Assembly (NCBI GenBank): GCA_036835325.1
Contig: DAITMF010000024.1
Span: forward strand, 1-50,260
Length of the DNA stretch: 50,260 nucleotides
From: CAMCHP01 sp036835325
Lineage (GTDB): Bacteria; Bacteroidota; Bacteroidia; Flavobacteriales_D; Sanyastnellaceae
Direction of reading: 5' to 3'
In this document: in pieces, positions 1 through 8,440 of the stretch
Layout: every line of letters starts with the position of its first letter
Position numbering within the stretch: the first letter of the stretch is position 1
The notes under the pieces: model-generated
Told to the model about the DNA's origin: nothing
What the model saw: only the letters and a program-made list of their open reading frames with translations
The model's database searches: none
Program-made: the position numbers and the translations under genes

Positions 1-22
1 TAGCAAGATATTCGTACAGTCG

Positions 23-52
23 AAAGCGGGGACCTAGTGTCCCCGCTTTTCG
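23..52 (+). terminator. Rho-independent terminator of a gene left of the window
   Basis: A perfect 11-bp inverted repeat (AAAGCGGGGAC, loop CTAGT, GTCCCCGCTTT) runs straight into a short T run. No gene inside the window ends here on the + strand, so it most likely terminates a gene to the left. The stem is symmetrical enough to work on both strands. Confidence 0.75.
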
Positions 53-91
53 TTTAACGACCGAAGCGTTCTAGGTGTTCCCCACCTCCCT

Positions 92-112
92 CATCCATCC
101 TCCAAAAAAAAA
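92..112 (+). repeat. Dispersed CATCCATCC + poly(A) element, copy at thiolase terminator
   Basis: CATCCATCC (92-100), spacer TCC, then A9. This is one of 15 exact CATCCATCC copies in the window. The full list is 92, 5968, 8988, 13082, 15403, 17872, 20126, 31247, 39848, 42026 and 49047 on + and 8123, 10541, 32050 and 44223 on -. One-base variants (AATCCATCC) occur at 26466 and 49449 on + and at 10840, 39442 and 46968 on -. Function unknown. Confidence 0.6.
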
Positions 113-126
113 GAGCCCGAAGGCTC
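104..126 (-). terminator. Rho-independent terminator of the thiolase gene
   Basis: Read on the - strand this is GAGCC, a TTCG tetraloop, GGCTC, then nine T. It lies 26 bases after the thiolase stop codon and has the classic form of an intrinsic terminator. The T run (A104-112 on +) is shared with the A run of the CATCCATCC element at 92-112. Confidence 0.85.
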
Positions 127-152
127 AATTTTCATGTATTCAATGCAGGTGT

Positions 153-1328
153 TTACAAAGCTTCAATGACCATGGCTGAAGCGCCGCCTCCGCCATTGCA
201 TATACCGGCTGCACCGTAACGCCCGCCGTTCTGGCGCAAAACATTCAAGAGGGTCACGATGATGCGGCTACCTGAACTGCCAAGAGGGTGCCCCAACGCA
301 ACCGCTCCACCGTTCACGTCAACCTTACTCGGATCAAGCCCCAGTTCTTTTGTATTCGCCAAACCAACCACAGCGAATGCTTGGTTGAGCTCCCAGTAAT
401 CAATGTCGGCCACCGAGAGTTTCGCTTTGGCCAATGCGAGCGGAATGGCTTTGGCAGGTGCCGTCGTGAACCACTCCGGTGCTTGAGCGGCATCGGCGAA
501 GCTAACAATGCGTGCAAGCGGTTTCAAGCCGAGCGATTCAGCCTTTTCGCGGCTCATCAACACCACTGCACTCGCCCCGTCGTTAAGAGTTGAGGCATTG
601 GCAGCAGTTACGGTTCCGTCTTTTTCAAAGGCAGGCCGCAAGCCTGCGATTTTATTCATTTGTACGTTTTTGTACTCTTCATCTTCGTTCACCACGATAG
701 GATCGCCTTTGCGCTGAGGCACTTGAACCGGAACCACCTCTTCGTTGAAGCGGCCTTCGCTCCAAGCTTTTGCGGCGCGGGTATACGATTCAATGGCAAA
801 CGCGTCTTGCTCTTCACGTGAAATGTTGCGTTCACGTGCGCACAGCTCAGCGCAGTTGCCCATGTGCGTTTGGTTGTACACATCGGTCAAGCCGTCTTTG
901 ATCATGCCATCGGCCAGTTTAACATCGCCGAATTTGGCCCCGTTGCGTGCCATGAAGTAATGCGGAACATTGCTCATGCTCTCCATTCCGCCGGCGATGA
1001 CCACTTCGTTATCGCCAGTCATGATGCTTTGAGCAGCCAGTGCGATGGCCTTCATGCCCGATGCGCATACTTTGTTCACTGTGGTGCACGGAATGCTGTT
1101 CGGCAATCCGGCGGCCATGGCTGCCTGACGCGCCGGCGCTTGGCCTAGATTGGCTTGGAGCACATTGCCCATGAATACCTCATTGACCATTTCAGGTGCT
1201 ACGCCTGATTGAGCGAGTACTCCGCGAATGGCTGCTGCACCAAGATCGGTGGCGCTCACACTGCTGAGTGCACCAAGGAAACTGCCCATGGGCGTGCGGG
1301 CTGCGCCCACGATTACAACTTCTTTCAT
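153..1328 (-). CDS. Acetyl-CoA C-acetyltransferase (thiolase)
   Basis: A 391-residue thiolase, the usual length for degradative and biosynthetic thiolases, which condense or cleave acyl-CoA using a Cys nucleophile. The nucleophile motif NKVCASGMKAI gives Cys88. GGAVALGHPLGSSGSR carries the catalytic His, and the C-terminal NGGGGASAMVIE carries the glycine-rich active-site loop. The sequence begins MKEVVIVGAARTPMG, a typical thiolase N-terminus. I chose this ATG over longer open frames because a -7 promoter element (TATCTTTG, 1363-1356) lies just upstream and would be inside a longer protein. Whether it acts as acetoacetyl-CoA thiolase or in beta-oxidation cannot be told from sequence; no other beta-oxidation gene is adjacent. 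Confidence 0.95.
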   Translation of the reverse strand: MKEVVIVGAARTPMGSFLGALSSVSATDLGAAAIRGVLAQSGVAPEMVNEVFMGNVLQANLGQAPARQAAMAAGLPNSIPCTTVNKVCASGMKAIALAAQSIMTGDNEVVIAGGMESMSNVPHYFMARNGAKFGDVKLADGMIKDGLTDVYNQTHMGNCAELCARERNISREEQDAFAIESYTRAAKAWSEGRFNEEVVPVQVPQRKGDPIVVNEDEEYKNVQMNKIAGLRPAFEKDGTVTAANASTLNDGASAVVLMSREKAESLGLKPLARIVSFADAAQAPEWFTTAPAKAIPLALAKAKLSVADIDYWELNQAFAVVGLANTKELGLDPSKVDVNGGAVALGHPLGSSGSRIIVTLLNVLRQNGGRYGAAGICNGGGGASAMVIEAL

Positions 1329-1355
1329 TGATAGGATTGTTTTCATTGAACGTCG

Positions 1356-1363
1356 CAAAGATA
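1356..1363 (-). promoter_or_regulatory. Bacteroidota -7 promoter element for thiolase
   Basis: TATCTTTG on the - strand matches the Bacteroidota -7 consensus TAnnTTTG. A TTTTG lies 22 bases upstream (1390-1386) as a -33 candidate. The predicted leader to the ATG at 1328 is about 20 bases. Confidence 0.55.
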
Positions 1364-1458
1364 GGCAATGCCGAATGCTTGATGGCAAAACGGGATTAGC
1401 CCGCCTGAGGTTGCCAAGAATTTCCCATCTTCACGCGGTAAACCAAAAATCCTTCCCG

Positions 1459-2871
1459 TTGAAACGTATTGCACTGCACTGGCAAGTTATCATTGGTCTA
1501 ATTGTTGGCGCTGTTTTCGCATGGCTCTCTGTTCGCTTCGGATGGAACCAATTCACGCTCAACTACATTAAACCGTTCGGAGACATTTTTGTAAACCTCC
1601 TCAAACTGATTGCTGTGCCATTGGTGCTTTTCTCCATCATATCAGGAGTAACCTCTCTCGGAGATATTAAAAAGCTCGGAAGGATGGGCTTGAAAACCCT
1701 ACTCACCTACTTCCTCACCACTGTTTTCGCAGTTACCCTAGGCTTGGTGCTGGTCAACCTCTTCAAACCGGGTGAAGCGGTTGACGCAAAACTGCTCGAA
1801 AGCAACCGAATTCGCTATGAACTTTGGCGCAACGACAACGGCATTGAAAAGCTCGACGAGATCAACTACGTTGCTGACCCTTCAAAGCAAGCCCTTGTTG
1901 ATCAACTCAAGCTCGAGCTAAAACGCGATGCCGTTGATGCTTCTGTTCAAGACAAACTCGCCAAGGCCAACAAAACCAAAAGCGACGGCCCACTGCAACC
2001 TTTGGTTGACGTGATTCCCAGCAACATCTTCGAAGCCTTGAGTGCTCAGTCAATGCTGCAAATCATCTTCTTCGCGATTTTCTTCGGCATCGTACTGGTC
2101 ACCATTCCATCCGATAAAGGAGCGCCTGTCATCAACTTAATCAACGGACTGAACGAAGTTTTTGTGCGCATGGTGCTTGTGGTTATGCAGGCCATGCCGT
2201 TCTTCGTCTTCGCACTTATGGCGGGTCAAGTTGTGATGGCTGCCGGACAAGACAGCGACAAGTTCTTTCAACTTCTTGAGTTTCTCTTACGCTACTCGCT
2301 CGTTGTGGTATTGGGTCTAGCACTTATGGTCTTTGTAGTATACCCAAGCTTAGTCGCTTCGTCTGTGAAGCGCATCAGTTACATGAAATTCTTACGGGGG
2401 ATGCGCGACGCTCAAATTACGGCGTTCTCTACATCGTCGTCGGTTGCCACACTGCCCGTGACAATGGATTGTGTGCACCGCAACATGAATGTGAGTGAGC
2501 GGACAACAAGTTTCGTGCTCCCCATCGGCGCCACAGTAAACATGGACGGAACAAGTTTATACCAAGCGGTTGCCGTTGTAGCGCTAGCTCAGTTCCACAT
2601 GGTCGATCTTTGTTTTGGTCAACAAGCAGTGATCGTACTTACTGCCACTTTGGCATCGGTAGGTGCGGCCGCTGTGCCCAGTGCCGGTTTGGTACTGATG
2701 ATTATTGTCCTCGAATCTGTAGGGCTAAATCCGGCTTGGATTGCGCTCATATTCCCCGTTGACCGCATTCTCGACATGTGCAGAACAGTTGTCAACATCA
2801 CAGGCGATGGGGCTGTTTCGACCATCATTGCTGCGTCGGAAGGAGAATTGGGGATCGATGATGACGTCTAG
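1459..2871 (+). CDS. Dicarboxylate/amino acid:cation symporter (DAACS/GltP family)
   Basis: An inner-membrane symporter of about 470 residues that takes up dicarboxylates or acidic amino acids with Na+ or H+. It shows the family hallmarks: a Ser-rich re-entrant loop (FSTSSSVATLPVT) and the NMDGTSLYQ motif in TM7, plus a second hairpin near the C-terminus and the final helix (DRILDMCRTVVNITGD). A charged insert of roughly 90 residues follows the third hydrophobic segment and is probably periplasmic. The start is uncertain. I prefer TTG 1459 (reading MKRIALHWQ), which matches typical family N-termini and leaves room for a promoter; ATG 1375 in the same frame would overlap the divergent thiolase promoter. 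Its stop is only 9 bases from the stop of the convergent LytTR gene. Confidence 0.9.
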   Translation: MKRIALHWQVIIGLIVGAVFAWLSVRFGWNQFTLNYIKPFGDIFVNLLKLIAVPLVLFSIISGVTSLGDIKKLGRMGLKTLLTYFLTTVFAVTLGLVLVNLFKPGEAVDAKLLESNRIRYELWRNDNGIEKLDEINYVADPSKQALVDQLKLELKRDAVDASVQDKLAKANKTKSDGPLQPLVDVIPSNIFEALSAQSMLQIIFFAIFFGIVLVTIPSDKGAPVINLINGLNEVFVRMVLVVMQAMPFFVFALMAGQVVMAAGQDSDKFFQLLEFLLRYSLVVVLGLALMVFVVYPSLVASSVKRISYMKFLRGMRDAQITAFSTSSSVATLPVTMDCVHRNMNVSERTTSFVLPIGATVNMDGTSLYQAVAVVALAQFHMVDLCFGQQAVIVLTATLASVGAAAVPSAGLVLMIIVLESVGLNPAWIALIFPVDRILDMCRTVVNITGDGAVSTIIAASEGELGIDDDV

Positions 2872-2880
2872 GTCAGCAGA

Positions 2881-3723
2881 TTACAACAACCGAATTCTGT
2901 TCATCAACTCGTCTTTGTAGGTGCGGCTAATGGGAATGTCACGGTCGGCCATGCGTATCACGTACTGCACAGTGTCGATGTAATCAACAGCATCCAAATT
3001 CACGATGAAGTTGCGACTAACGCGCACGAAACGGTCACCGGGGAATTTATCAAGCAATTCTTTCAATGAGGCCTTTACGTTGTATCGGCGGTCTTTCAAT
3101 TGGATGCTTGAATACTTGCCTTCAACTTCTACAAAGAGCACGTCGTCGAGGGAAATCTTCTTTAGTTTGTTTCCAATCTTGGTGAAGAAGTATTTTAAGT
3201 TGGCCGCTCCTTCTCCGAGGGGAACCACTTGAACAAAACGATCGCCTTCGTCGAGCATCAGTCCGTCGGCGTCACGAAGTTCGCCATCCGAACCCACATA
3301 AGCGTGGGAGTGCTTTCCATTGCCATTGCCATTGCCACCTGACATATTGGTTTCATACACCAAGGCCAGCTCAACAACCCTTCGAACCGATCCAAGATCG
3401 AGTGGCTTGGGCAAGAAACCAAACGGACGCGTTTCTTTGATGCGGCTAAAGAATACCTCTTCTTTGTTGTTGGTCAGGTACACCACCGGAATCTTCCTGT
3501 ACTCGCCTGCTGCACGCACCAACCCTTCGACTTTATCGAAGGTTTCGGGGGTTACTTCGAGGAAGAGAAGGTCAGTCGCTCGTGCAACCGGAAGAAAGTC
3601 TTCGGCCTTTGGATAGTGATCAAACACCTCCAATTCATACCCCAAAGCACCGAGCAGCGATTCGAGTTCTGCACGGGTGCGAGCTTCAGGAGCAATGACT
3701 ACGATATCGGGTACGTTTTCCAT
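2881..3723 (-). CDS. LytTR-family response regulator with degenerate receiver
   Basis: A 280-residue regulator. Residues 6-125 have the receiver fold, including switch Thr84 (VVYLT) and Lys106-Pro107 (GFLPKP). The phosphoacceptor Asp is replaced by Glu56 (DLLFLEV), and the N-terminal acidic pair is missing (IVVIAPEAR). A Gly/Asn-rich linker (GGNGNGNGKHSH) precedes the C-terminal LytTR DNA-binding domain, about residues 180-280 (LFVEVEGKYSSIQL, FVRVSRNFIVNL). LytTR domains bind direct-repeat promoter sites. The receiver looks unable to be phosphorylated normally, so output may be constitutive or controlled by protein contact (inference). No histidine kinase is adjacent. The start at 3723 (MENVPDIVVIA) fits receiver length; an upstream start at 3750 would add 9 residues. 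Confidence 0.9.
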   Translation of the reverse strand: MENVPDIVVIAPEARTRAELESLLGALGYELEVFDHYPKAEDFLPVARATDLLFLEVTPETFDKVEGLVRAAGEYRKIPVVYLTNNKEEVFFSRIKETRPFGFLPKPLDLGSVRRVVELALVYETNMSGGNGNGNGKHSHAYVGSDGELRDADGLMLDEGDRFVQVVPLGEGAANLKYFFTKIGNKLKKISLDDVLFVEVEGKYSSIQLKDRRYNVKASLKELLDKFPGDRFVRVSRNFIVNLDAVDYIDTVQYVIRMADRDIPISRTYKDELMNRIRLL

Positions 3724-3815
3724 GACAATTAAAGTATAGACAAAGAACAAGCATCAAGGGTGCTTGTTCATGGTACACTTATACTTATGTGGTGCGATTC
3801 AGACTGACTTTATGT

Positions 3816-3823
3816 TAATTTTG
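3816..3823 (+). promoter_or_regulatory. -7 promoter element for clpS operon
   Basis: TAATTTTG matches TAnnTTTG. It falls inside the longer open frame starting at 3764 and therefore argues for a clpS start at 3848 (leader about 18 bases) or 3833. No clear -33 TTG is seen. Confidence 0.5.
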
Positions 3824-3847
3824 CCAGAACTTATGCAGTCATTCTCT

Positions 3848-4132
3848 ATGCTTCGCTTCGGAACCGAAACAGAAACCGAAGAACTGGTTGATGTCCTCAC
3901 CGAAGAGGGTGAAGAAAAAAACCTCATTCTCTTCAATGATGAGGTCAACACCTTCGATTTCGTTATTGAAAGCCTCATCGCAGTTTGCGGTCATGAACCG
4001 CTGCAGGCCGAACAGTGCACGATTATTGTACATTTCAAAGGGAAATGTGCTGTGAAAAACGGCAGTTTCGAGAAACTCGAGCCGATGTGCACGGCCCTGC
4101 TTGATCGCGGCCTCACTGCAGAAATACAGTAA
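3848..4132 (+). CDS. clpS: ATP-dependent Clp protease adaptor ClpS
   Basis: A 94-residue ClpS-like adaptor. ClpS binds the N-domain of ClpA/ClpC chaperones and delivers N-end-rule substrates to ClpP. Diagnostic segments are LILFNDEVNTFDFVIESLI (the N-degron pocket region), the CGHEPLQAEQCTIIVHF helix and strand, and GKCAVKNGSFEKLEPM. An acidic N-terminal tail (ETETEELVDVLTEEGEE) is usual in Bacteroidota. The start was placed at ATG 3848 because of the promoter element at 3816-3823; ATG 3833 would add MQSFS. It is the first gene of a coupled run: the M48 peptidase starts two bases after its stop. Confidence 0.92.
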   Translation: MLRFGTETETEELVDVLTEEGEEKNLILFNDEVNTFDFVIESLIAVCGHEPLQAEQCTIIVHFKGKCAVKNGSFEKLEPMCTALLDRGLTAEIQ

Positions 4133-4134
4133 TT

Positions 4135-4932
4135 ATGACCAAATCGAAAGCCATTGCCGTCCTCATTCTAATAGGTATCGTGGTCGGTTGCGCCCGCGTG
4201 CCCATTAGTGGCCGCCGCCAGGTAAACCTCATTCCTGAGTTTGAATTGATCTCGTCGTCAGTCTCCTATTACGGCGAGTTTCTTTCAACAGCCAACGTTG
4301 TTTCTGACAACGACCCTGATGCGCAAATGGTAAAGCGCGTTGGCAACCGCATTGCGTTGGTGGTTGAAGACTACATGCGCAAACATGGTATGGGCAACCG
4401 CGTGGCCAATTTTCAATGGGAGTTCAACCTGGTTGACGACCCAACGGTGAATGCGTGGTGCATGCCCGGCGGAAAAATCGTGTTCTACGGCGGCATTTTG
4501 CCCGTTTGCCAAGACGAAACCGGCTTGGCCGTTGTGATGGGGCATGAAATTGCACACGCCGTTGCACGCCACGGAAATGAGCGCATGAGCCAACAGCTCA
4601 TCGTGCAAGCCGGCGGTGTTACGCTGGGTGTTCTAACCCAAGAGAAGCCGCAACTTGCACGTGACCTCTTCTTGACGTCATACGGTGTGGGCGCAACCCT
4701 CGGGTCATTGGCCTTTAGCCGTCAACACGAAACTGAGAGCGACCAGCTCGGTCTCGTATTCATGGCCATGGCGGGCTACAATCCGCAAGAAGCACCTCGT
4801 TTCTGGGAGCGCATGGCTGCCCAAGGCGGTGGCGCTCCACCCGAGTTTTTAAGCACACACCCAAGCAACGAGACCCGCATCAACGACCTTGAAAACTTCA
4901 TGCCCGAAGCGCTGAAACACTACAAGCCGTGA
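4135..4932 (+). CDS. M48-family metallopeptidase lipoprotein
   Basis: A 265-residue zinc metallopeptidase of the M48 (Ste24/HtpX/BepA-like) family, predicted to be an envelope lipoprotein. The N-terminus has a hydrophobic signal ending in a lipobox (GIVVGC, Cys19). The zinc site is HEIAH (residues 137-141) in VVMGHEIAHAVARHG, with the third ligand Glu in HETESDQLGL. Such lipoproteins act in periplasmic quality control of outer-membrane proteins in other bacteria; the substrate here is unknown. It follows clpS by two bases and its TGA overlaps the GTG start of the acylase (GTGA), so the three are likely co-transcribed and coupled. Confidence 0.92.
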   Translation: MTKSKAIAVLILIGIVVGCARVPISGRRQVNLIPEFELISSSVSYYGEFLSTANVVSDNDPDAQMVKRVGNRIALVVEDYMRKHGMGNRVANFQWEFNLVDDPTVNAWCMPGGKIVFYGGILPVCQDETGLAVVMGHEIAHAVARHGNERMSQQLIVQAGGVTLGVLTQEKPQLARDLFLTSYGVGATLGSLAFSRQHETESDQLGLVFMAMAGYNPQEAPRFWERMAAQGGGAPPEFLSTHPSNETRINDLENFMPEALKHYKP

Positions 4933-7325
4933 GTCGATTGAGAAAAATTCTGCTCGCAGTTGCTGCGTTGGTGGTGGTTGTGATTCTTTTCGCCCTCGCG
5001 GGCGGATGGTACATCGCACGATCGGTTGTACCAAAATACCAAGGCGAGGCTTCGTTGCCGTTCCTGACCGATAGTGTCGACGTCCATTTCGACGACTACG
5101 GGATACCCCACATCAATGCCACGAACCGACTCGACGCCTACCGCACACTCGGATACTTGATGGCGCGTGAGCGACTCTTTCAAATGGAAATGATTCGCAG
5201 GGTTGGACAAGGGCGTTTGGCCGAAGTTGTTGGTGAAGCCGCACTGGAGAGCGATATTTTCTACCGTCACTTGCACGTTGGCGAACACGCAAAGCGCTCC
5301 GCCAACGACTTTCTGAACGAAGGCCCTCCGGAGGCCGTGGCCGAATGTGAAGCCTTTCTTGAAGGTATCAATGCCTTTATCGAAACCGGACCAAAGCCCA
5401 TCGAGTTTAGACTCATCGGCATTCCAATGGAAACCTACGAACCGCACGACATATACACCTTGGCCGGCTACATGGCCTGGAGCTTCTCTTTGGCGGTTCA
5501 AACCGACCTACTTGCGCATGAACTCGCCATGAAGCACGGTCAGGAATGGCTCGTAAACAAAGGCCTCGATGCCGATGAACTGCTCCCTCACCACCCTGTT
5601 TGCAACACCTCGCCAAGTCCGATCATCTCGAGTTTTCCTGACTTTTTCGGCAAAGCCGGAATTCCCGAATTCAACGGGTCTAATGCATGGGCAGTAGCGC
5701 CTCAGAAAAGCGCAAACGGTAAAGCCATCCTCTGCAACGATACCCACATCGGCTATGGAGTGCCCCAGGTTTGGTACGAGGCAGTCATCCAAACTCCCGA
5801 CTTCCATTTCTACGGGAACTTTCTTCCGGGCATTCCCTACGCGTTGGTGGGCCATTCAAACACCCATGCGTGGGGTTTGACCATGTTTGAGAACGATGAC
5901 ATTGACTTCTACATCGAACAACGCGACGAAGTAGGAAACTTTGTGTACGATTTGGGGAACTATCCTCCATCCATCCAAAACCAATCGATACAGATTAAAG
6001 GCCGACCAGATACCTTAGTTACAGTCGTTTCGTCAATGCACGGATGCGTCATCAATTCGGCCGTGAGCACACTGAAAAGCGACCAACCGATTTCAATGCA
6101 TTGGGAGTACCTGCGCGGACGCAACCGCTTGTTGGAAGCCTTCCGCGCAATGAATACCGCCCAAAACATGGCCCAATTTGAGCGTGGCCCCGAACGCATT
6201 CACGCTCCCGGTTTGAACGTTGTTTACGCTGATAATGATGGTAACATTGCTTGGTGGGCAAGTGCGCGCTTGGCCGCACGACCCGAAGGTGTTAGCGCGA
6301 AACTGCCTGTAGATGGCACGGTTTCTGCCAATGAATACTTGGGTTACCTAGATTTCAGCCACAATCCGCAATGTGTCAATCCGCCCTCGGGTTTTGTGTA
6401 TTCTGCCAATGAACAGCCCGCTGCGGTTGACAGTGTTTATGTGCCCGGATATTACGTCCCTCCGACCCGATCGAAACGCATTGAGCGCCTGCTCAATGAG
6501 CGCAATGACTGGGATATGGCGGGCATGCAAAACCTTTTGCTCGATGTTGTGAACGACGATGACGCCGCGGCCTCAGCTACGTTTGCGAAGCTAATGACAG
6601 GAATGTTCGACGATCAGCCGGGCCTTACGGCATTTGCAAATCTCTTTCCTTGGAATGGCAGTTATGCTGTTGATCAAGCGGCACCGGTGCTTTACCAGCC
6701 CTTGCAGGTTGCGCTGATGCGCTCGGCATTGCAAGATGATTTTAGCGATGAGCAATTTATGCGCATCACCTCTACACATTGGTTTCGCCGATGGATGGTT
6801 ATGGCGTTATCAAATCCTAATCATGCAACGTGGGATTTGTCTTCGACTGATAGCCAAGAAACCTTGAGCGATCACCTCCGCATGATGTTCCCGATGGTAT
6901 GTGAGCAAGTAGCAGCTGAGCACGGTAACGACCCATCAACATGGCGATGGGGCTCAGCGCACCGATTTATGCCGCAGCACCCGTTGTCAATGATTCCGTT
7001 CATCGGCGATTGGTTGAGCATTGACCCAATTGAAGTCCCCGGTTCAAACGAAACCATCAACCAGTCAGGCTTCACGCCTACACTTTTGACTTCAGTGAAG
7101 GCGAAATACGGTCCGCAGATGCGCATCGTGGTTGATTTTGCCGACGTCAATGGTTCGGTGAGTGTTGGTCCGGTTGGACAAAGCGGGCACAAGCTTAGTC
7201 CTCACTACAACGACCAAGTAGCGCTCTATACCGAAGGCCAATTTCGTCGTCAACGTTTAGTTCCTGAAGGCACCGAACGCCGCTTGCGTTTTCGTCCGGC
7301 TGCTGAGAGCAACGAGCAGCCGTGA
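4929..7325 (+). CDS. Penicillin acylase family protein (Ntn hydrolase, S45)
   Basis: A 798-residue S45 family precursor. These enzymes hydrolyse amide bonds of small acylated substrates (beta-lactams, acyl-homoserine lactones and others) after self-cleavage into alpha and beta chains. The N-terminus carries one hydrophobic segment (about residues 7-28) that exports or anchors it. The autoprocessing junction is Gly250-Ser251 in FNGSNAWAVAP, making Ser251 the N-terminal nucleophile of the beta chain. Downstream NDTHIGYGVPQVWYE and AWGLTMFENDDIDFY match conserved beta-chain blocks, and NQSGFTP lies near the C-terminus. It starts with GTG in a 4-base overlap with the upstream gene and ends in a 4-base overlap with the glycosyltransferase. 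The substrate cannot be inferred. Confidence 0.93.
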   Translation: MSRLRKILLAVAALVVVVILFALAGGWYIARSVVPKYQGEASLPFLTDSVDVHFDDYGIPHINATNRLDAYRTLGYLMARERLFQMEMIRRVGQGRLAEVVGEAALESDIFYRHLHVGEHAKRSANDFLNEGPPEAVAECEAFLEGINAFIETGPKPIEFRLIGIPMETYEPHDIYTLAGYMAWSFSLAVQTDLLAHELAMKHGQEWLVNKGLDADELLPHHPVCNTSPSPIISSFPDFFGKAGIPEFNGSNAWAVAPQKSANGKAILCNDTHIGYGVPQVWYEAVIQTPDFHFYGNFLPGIPYALVGHSNTHAWGLTMFENDDIDFYIEQRDEVGNFVYDLGNYPPSIQNQSIQIKGRPDTLVTVVSSMHGCVINSAVSTLKSDQPISMHWEYLRGRNRLLEAFRAMNTAQNMAQFERGPERIHAPGLNVVYADNDGNIAWWASARLAARPEGVSAKLPVDGTVSANEYLGYLDFSHNPQCVNPPSGFVYSANEQPAAVDSVYVPGYYVPPTRSKRIERLLNERNDWDMAGMQNLLLDVVNDDDAAASATFAKLMTGMFDDQPGLTAFANLFPWNGSYAVDQAAPVLYQPLQVALMRSALQDDFSDEQFMRITSTHWFRRWMVMALSNPNHATWDLSSTDSQETLSDHLRMMFPMVCEQVAAEHGNDPSTWRWGSAHRFMPQHPLSMIPFIGDWLSIDPIEVPGSNETINQSGFTPTLLTSVKAKYGPQMRIVVDFADVNGSVSVGPVGQSGHKLSPHYNDQVALYTEGQFRRQRLVPEGTERRLRFRPAAESNEQP

Positions 7326-8440
7326 ACGTGCTTTTCATTGCCGATCCCGGCTCAATTCACGATTTGAAGTGGATGGAGGCTATGAGCCACTACCACACGT
7401 GTTTTGTTCTGGTGCGGCATCATCACCGTGATCGGGTTGACCCTAAAGAGCTGGAGCATCGCAACCTAAAGCACCTTGGCATCGTGCATGATTTCTCAGT
7501 GCGCAAGTTCATACAAACCTTGTCAACCGCCCGAATTTTAGCACGCTTGATTGCAGAGCACCGCATTGATGTGCTTCACCTCTTGTATGCAGAGCCGAAC
7601 GCACTTTGGGCGAATTTCAGCCACCGTTTTTCATGCAAGATTGTGCTTACAACCCGTGGGACCGATGTTTTGAAAACCATTCCGTCGTTTGCGCGCAAAA
7701 GATCGCCGCTTGCACAAATTGTTGCCAAACTTTACATGAAAGGCTTGGAGCGTTGCGACCGAATCACCTCCACATCGTTGAAACAACAAGCGGCCCTGCT
7801 CGCCTTCAACCCGCGCCTTGATGCTTCGAAGTTGGTTTGCATCCGCACGGGCATTGATGTAGATGCGATCGATCGTTCTGCAGCTGTGCAACATAGCAAA
7901 CCCTACGTTCTTTTTCCACGGGCAATGCAGCCCATTTACAACCACGAGTGTGCATTATCGGCCATATCCAAGTTGCCGGAGCACGTTCGGTCAACGTACT
8001 GCTTCGTGTTTGTCGACGCTGATTCGTCGAACTTGCCGTATCGCACCACGATTGAAGGGCTAATGAAAGACCTTCCTGCCGAGATTCCTTGGCTAAAGCA
8101 CTTGGAAACCGATGCCTTGTTTGGATGGATGAAAAGTGCAGCCGCATGTGTGATGACTCCTCATTCTGACGGAACTCCGGTAAGTGCATTGGAGGCCTTG
8201 GCAGCAGGAACTGCCCTACTGTTGCCTGACCTCGGGTACGATGCAGATTTGTTTGGTGATACGGCCTACTTCTACACACCGAATGACCCAAGCGATTTGG
8301 CCGTTAAGCTTCAACACCTGCTTGACCAACCGAATCCTTCTCAGCGCCGAGTAGCTGCCGAACGCGTCAAAGAACGTGCTTCACGAATCAATGAGATGGA
8401 TCGTCTTCAACGCCTCTACCTATCTTTAGACGCGAAATGA
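7322..8440 (+). CDS. Glycosyltransferase (GT-B fold, GT4-like)
   Basis: A 372-residue cytoplasmic glycosyltransferase. The N-terminal half begins MNVLFIADPGSIHDLKWMEA and contains VLTTRGTDVLKTIPSF. The C-terminal half carries the nucleotide-sugar-binding block PHSDGTPVSALEALAAGTA with the paired Glu typical of GT4 enzymes. Donor and acceptor sugars are unknown. It starts GTG overlapping the acylase stop and ends in an ATGA overlap with the next glycosyltransferase, so both are probably made from one transcript. They could act in surface polysaccharide or glycoprotein synthesis (inference). A CATCCATCC copy on the - strand lies inside at 8123-8131. Confidence 0.88.
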   Translation: MNVLFIADPGSIHDLKWMEAMSHYHTCFVLVRHHHRDRVDPKELEHRNLKHLGIVHDFSVRKFIQTLSTARILARLIAEHRIDVLHLLYAEPNALWANFSHRFSCKIVLTTRGTDVLKTIPSFARKRSPLAQIVAKLYMKGLERCDRITSTSLKQQAALLAFNPRLDASKLVCIRTGIDVDAIDRSAAVQHSKPYVLFPRAMQPIYNHECALSAISKLPEHVRSTYCFVFVDADSSNLPYRTTIEGLMKDLPAEIPWLKHLETDALFGWMKSAAACVMTPHSDGTPVSALEALAAGTALLLPDLGYDADLFGDTAYFYTPNDPSDLAVKLQHLLDQPNPSQRRVAAERVKERASRINEMDRLQRLYLSLDAK

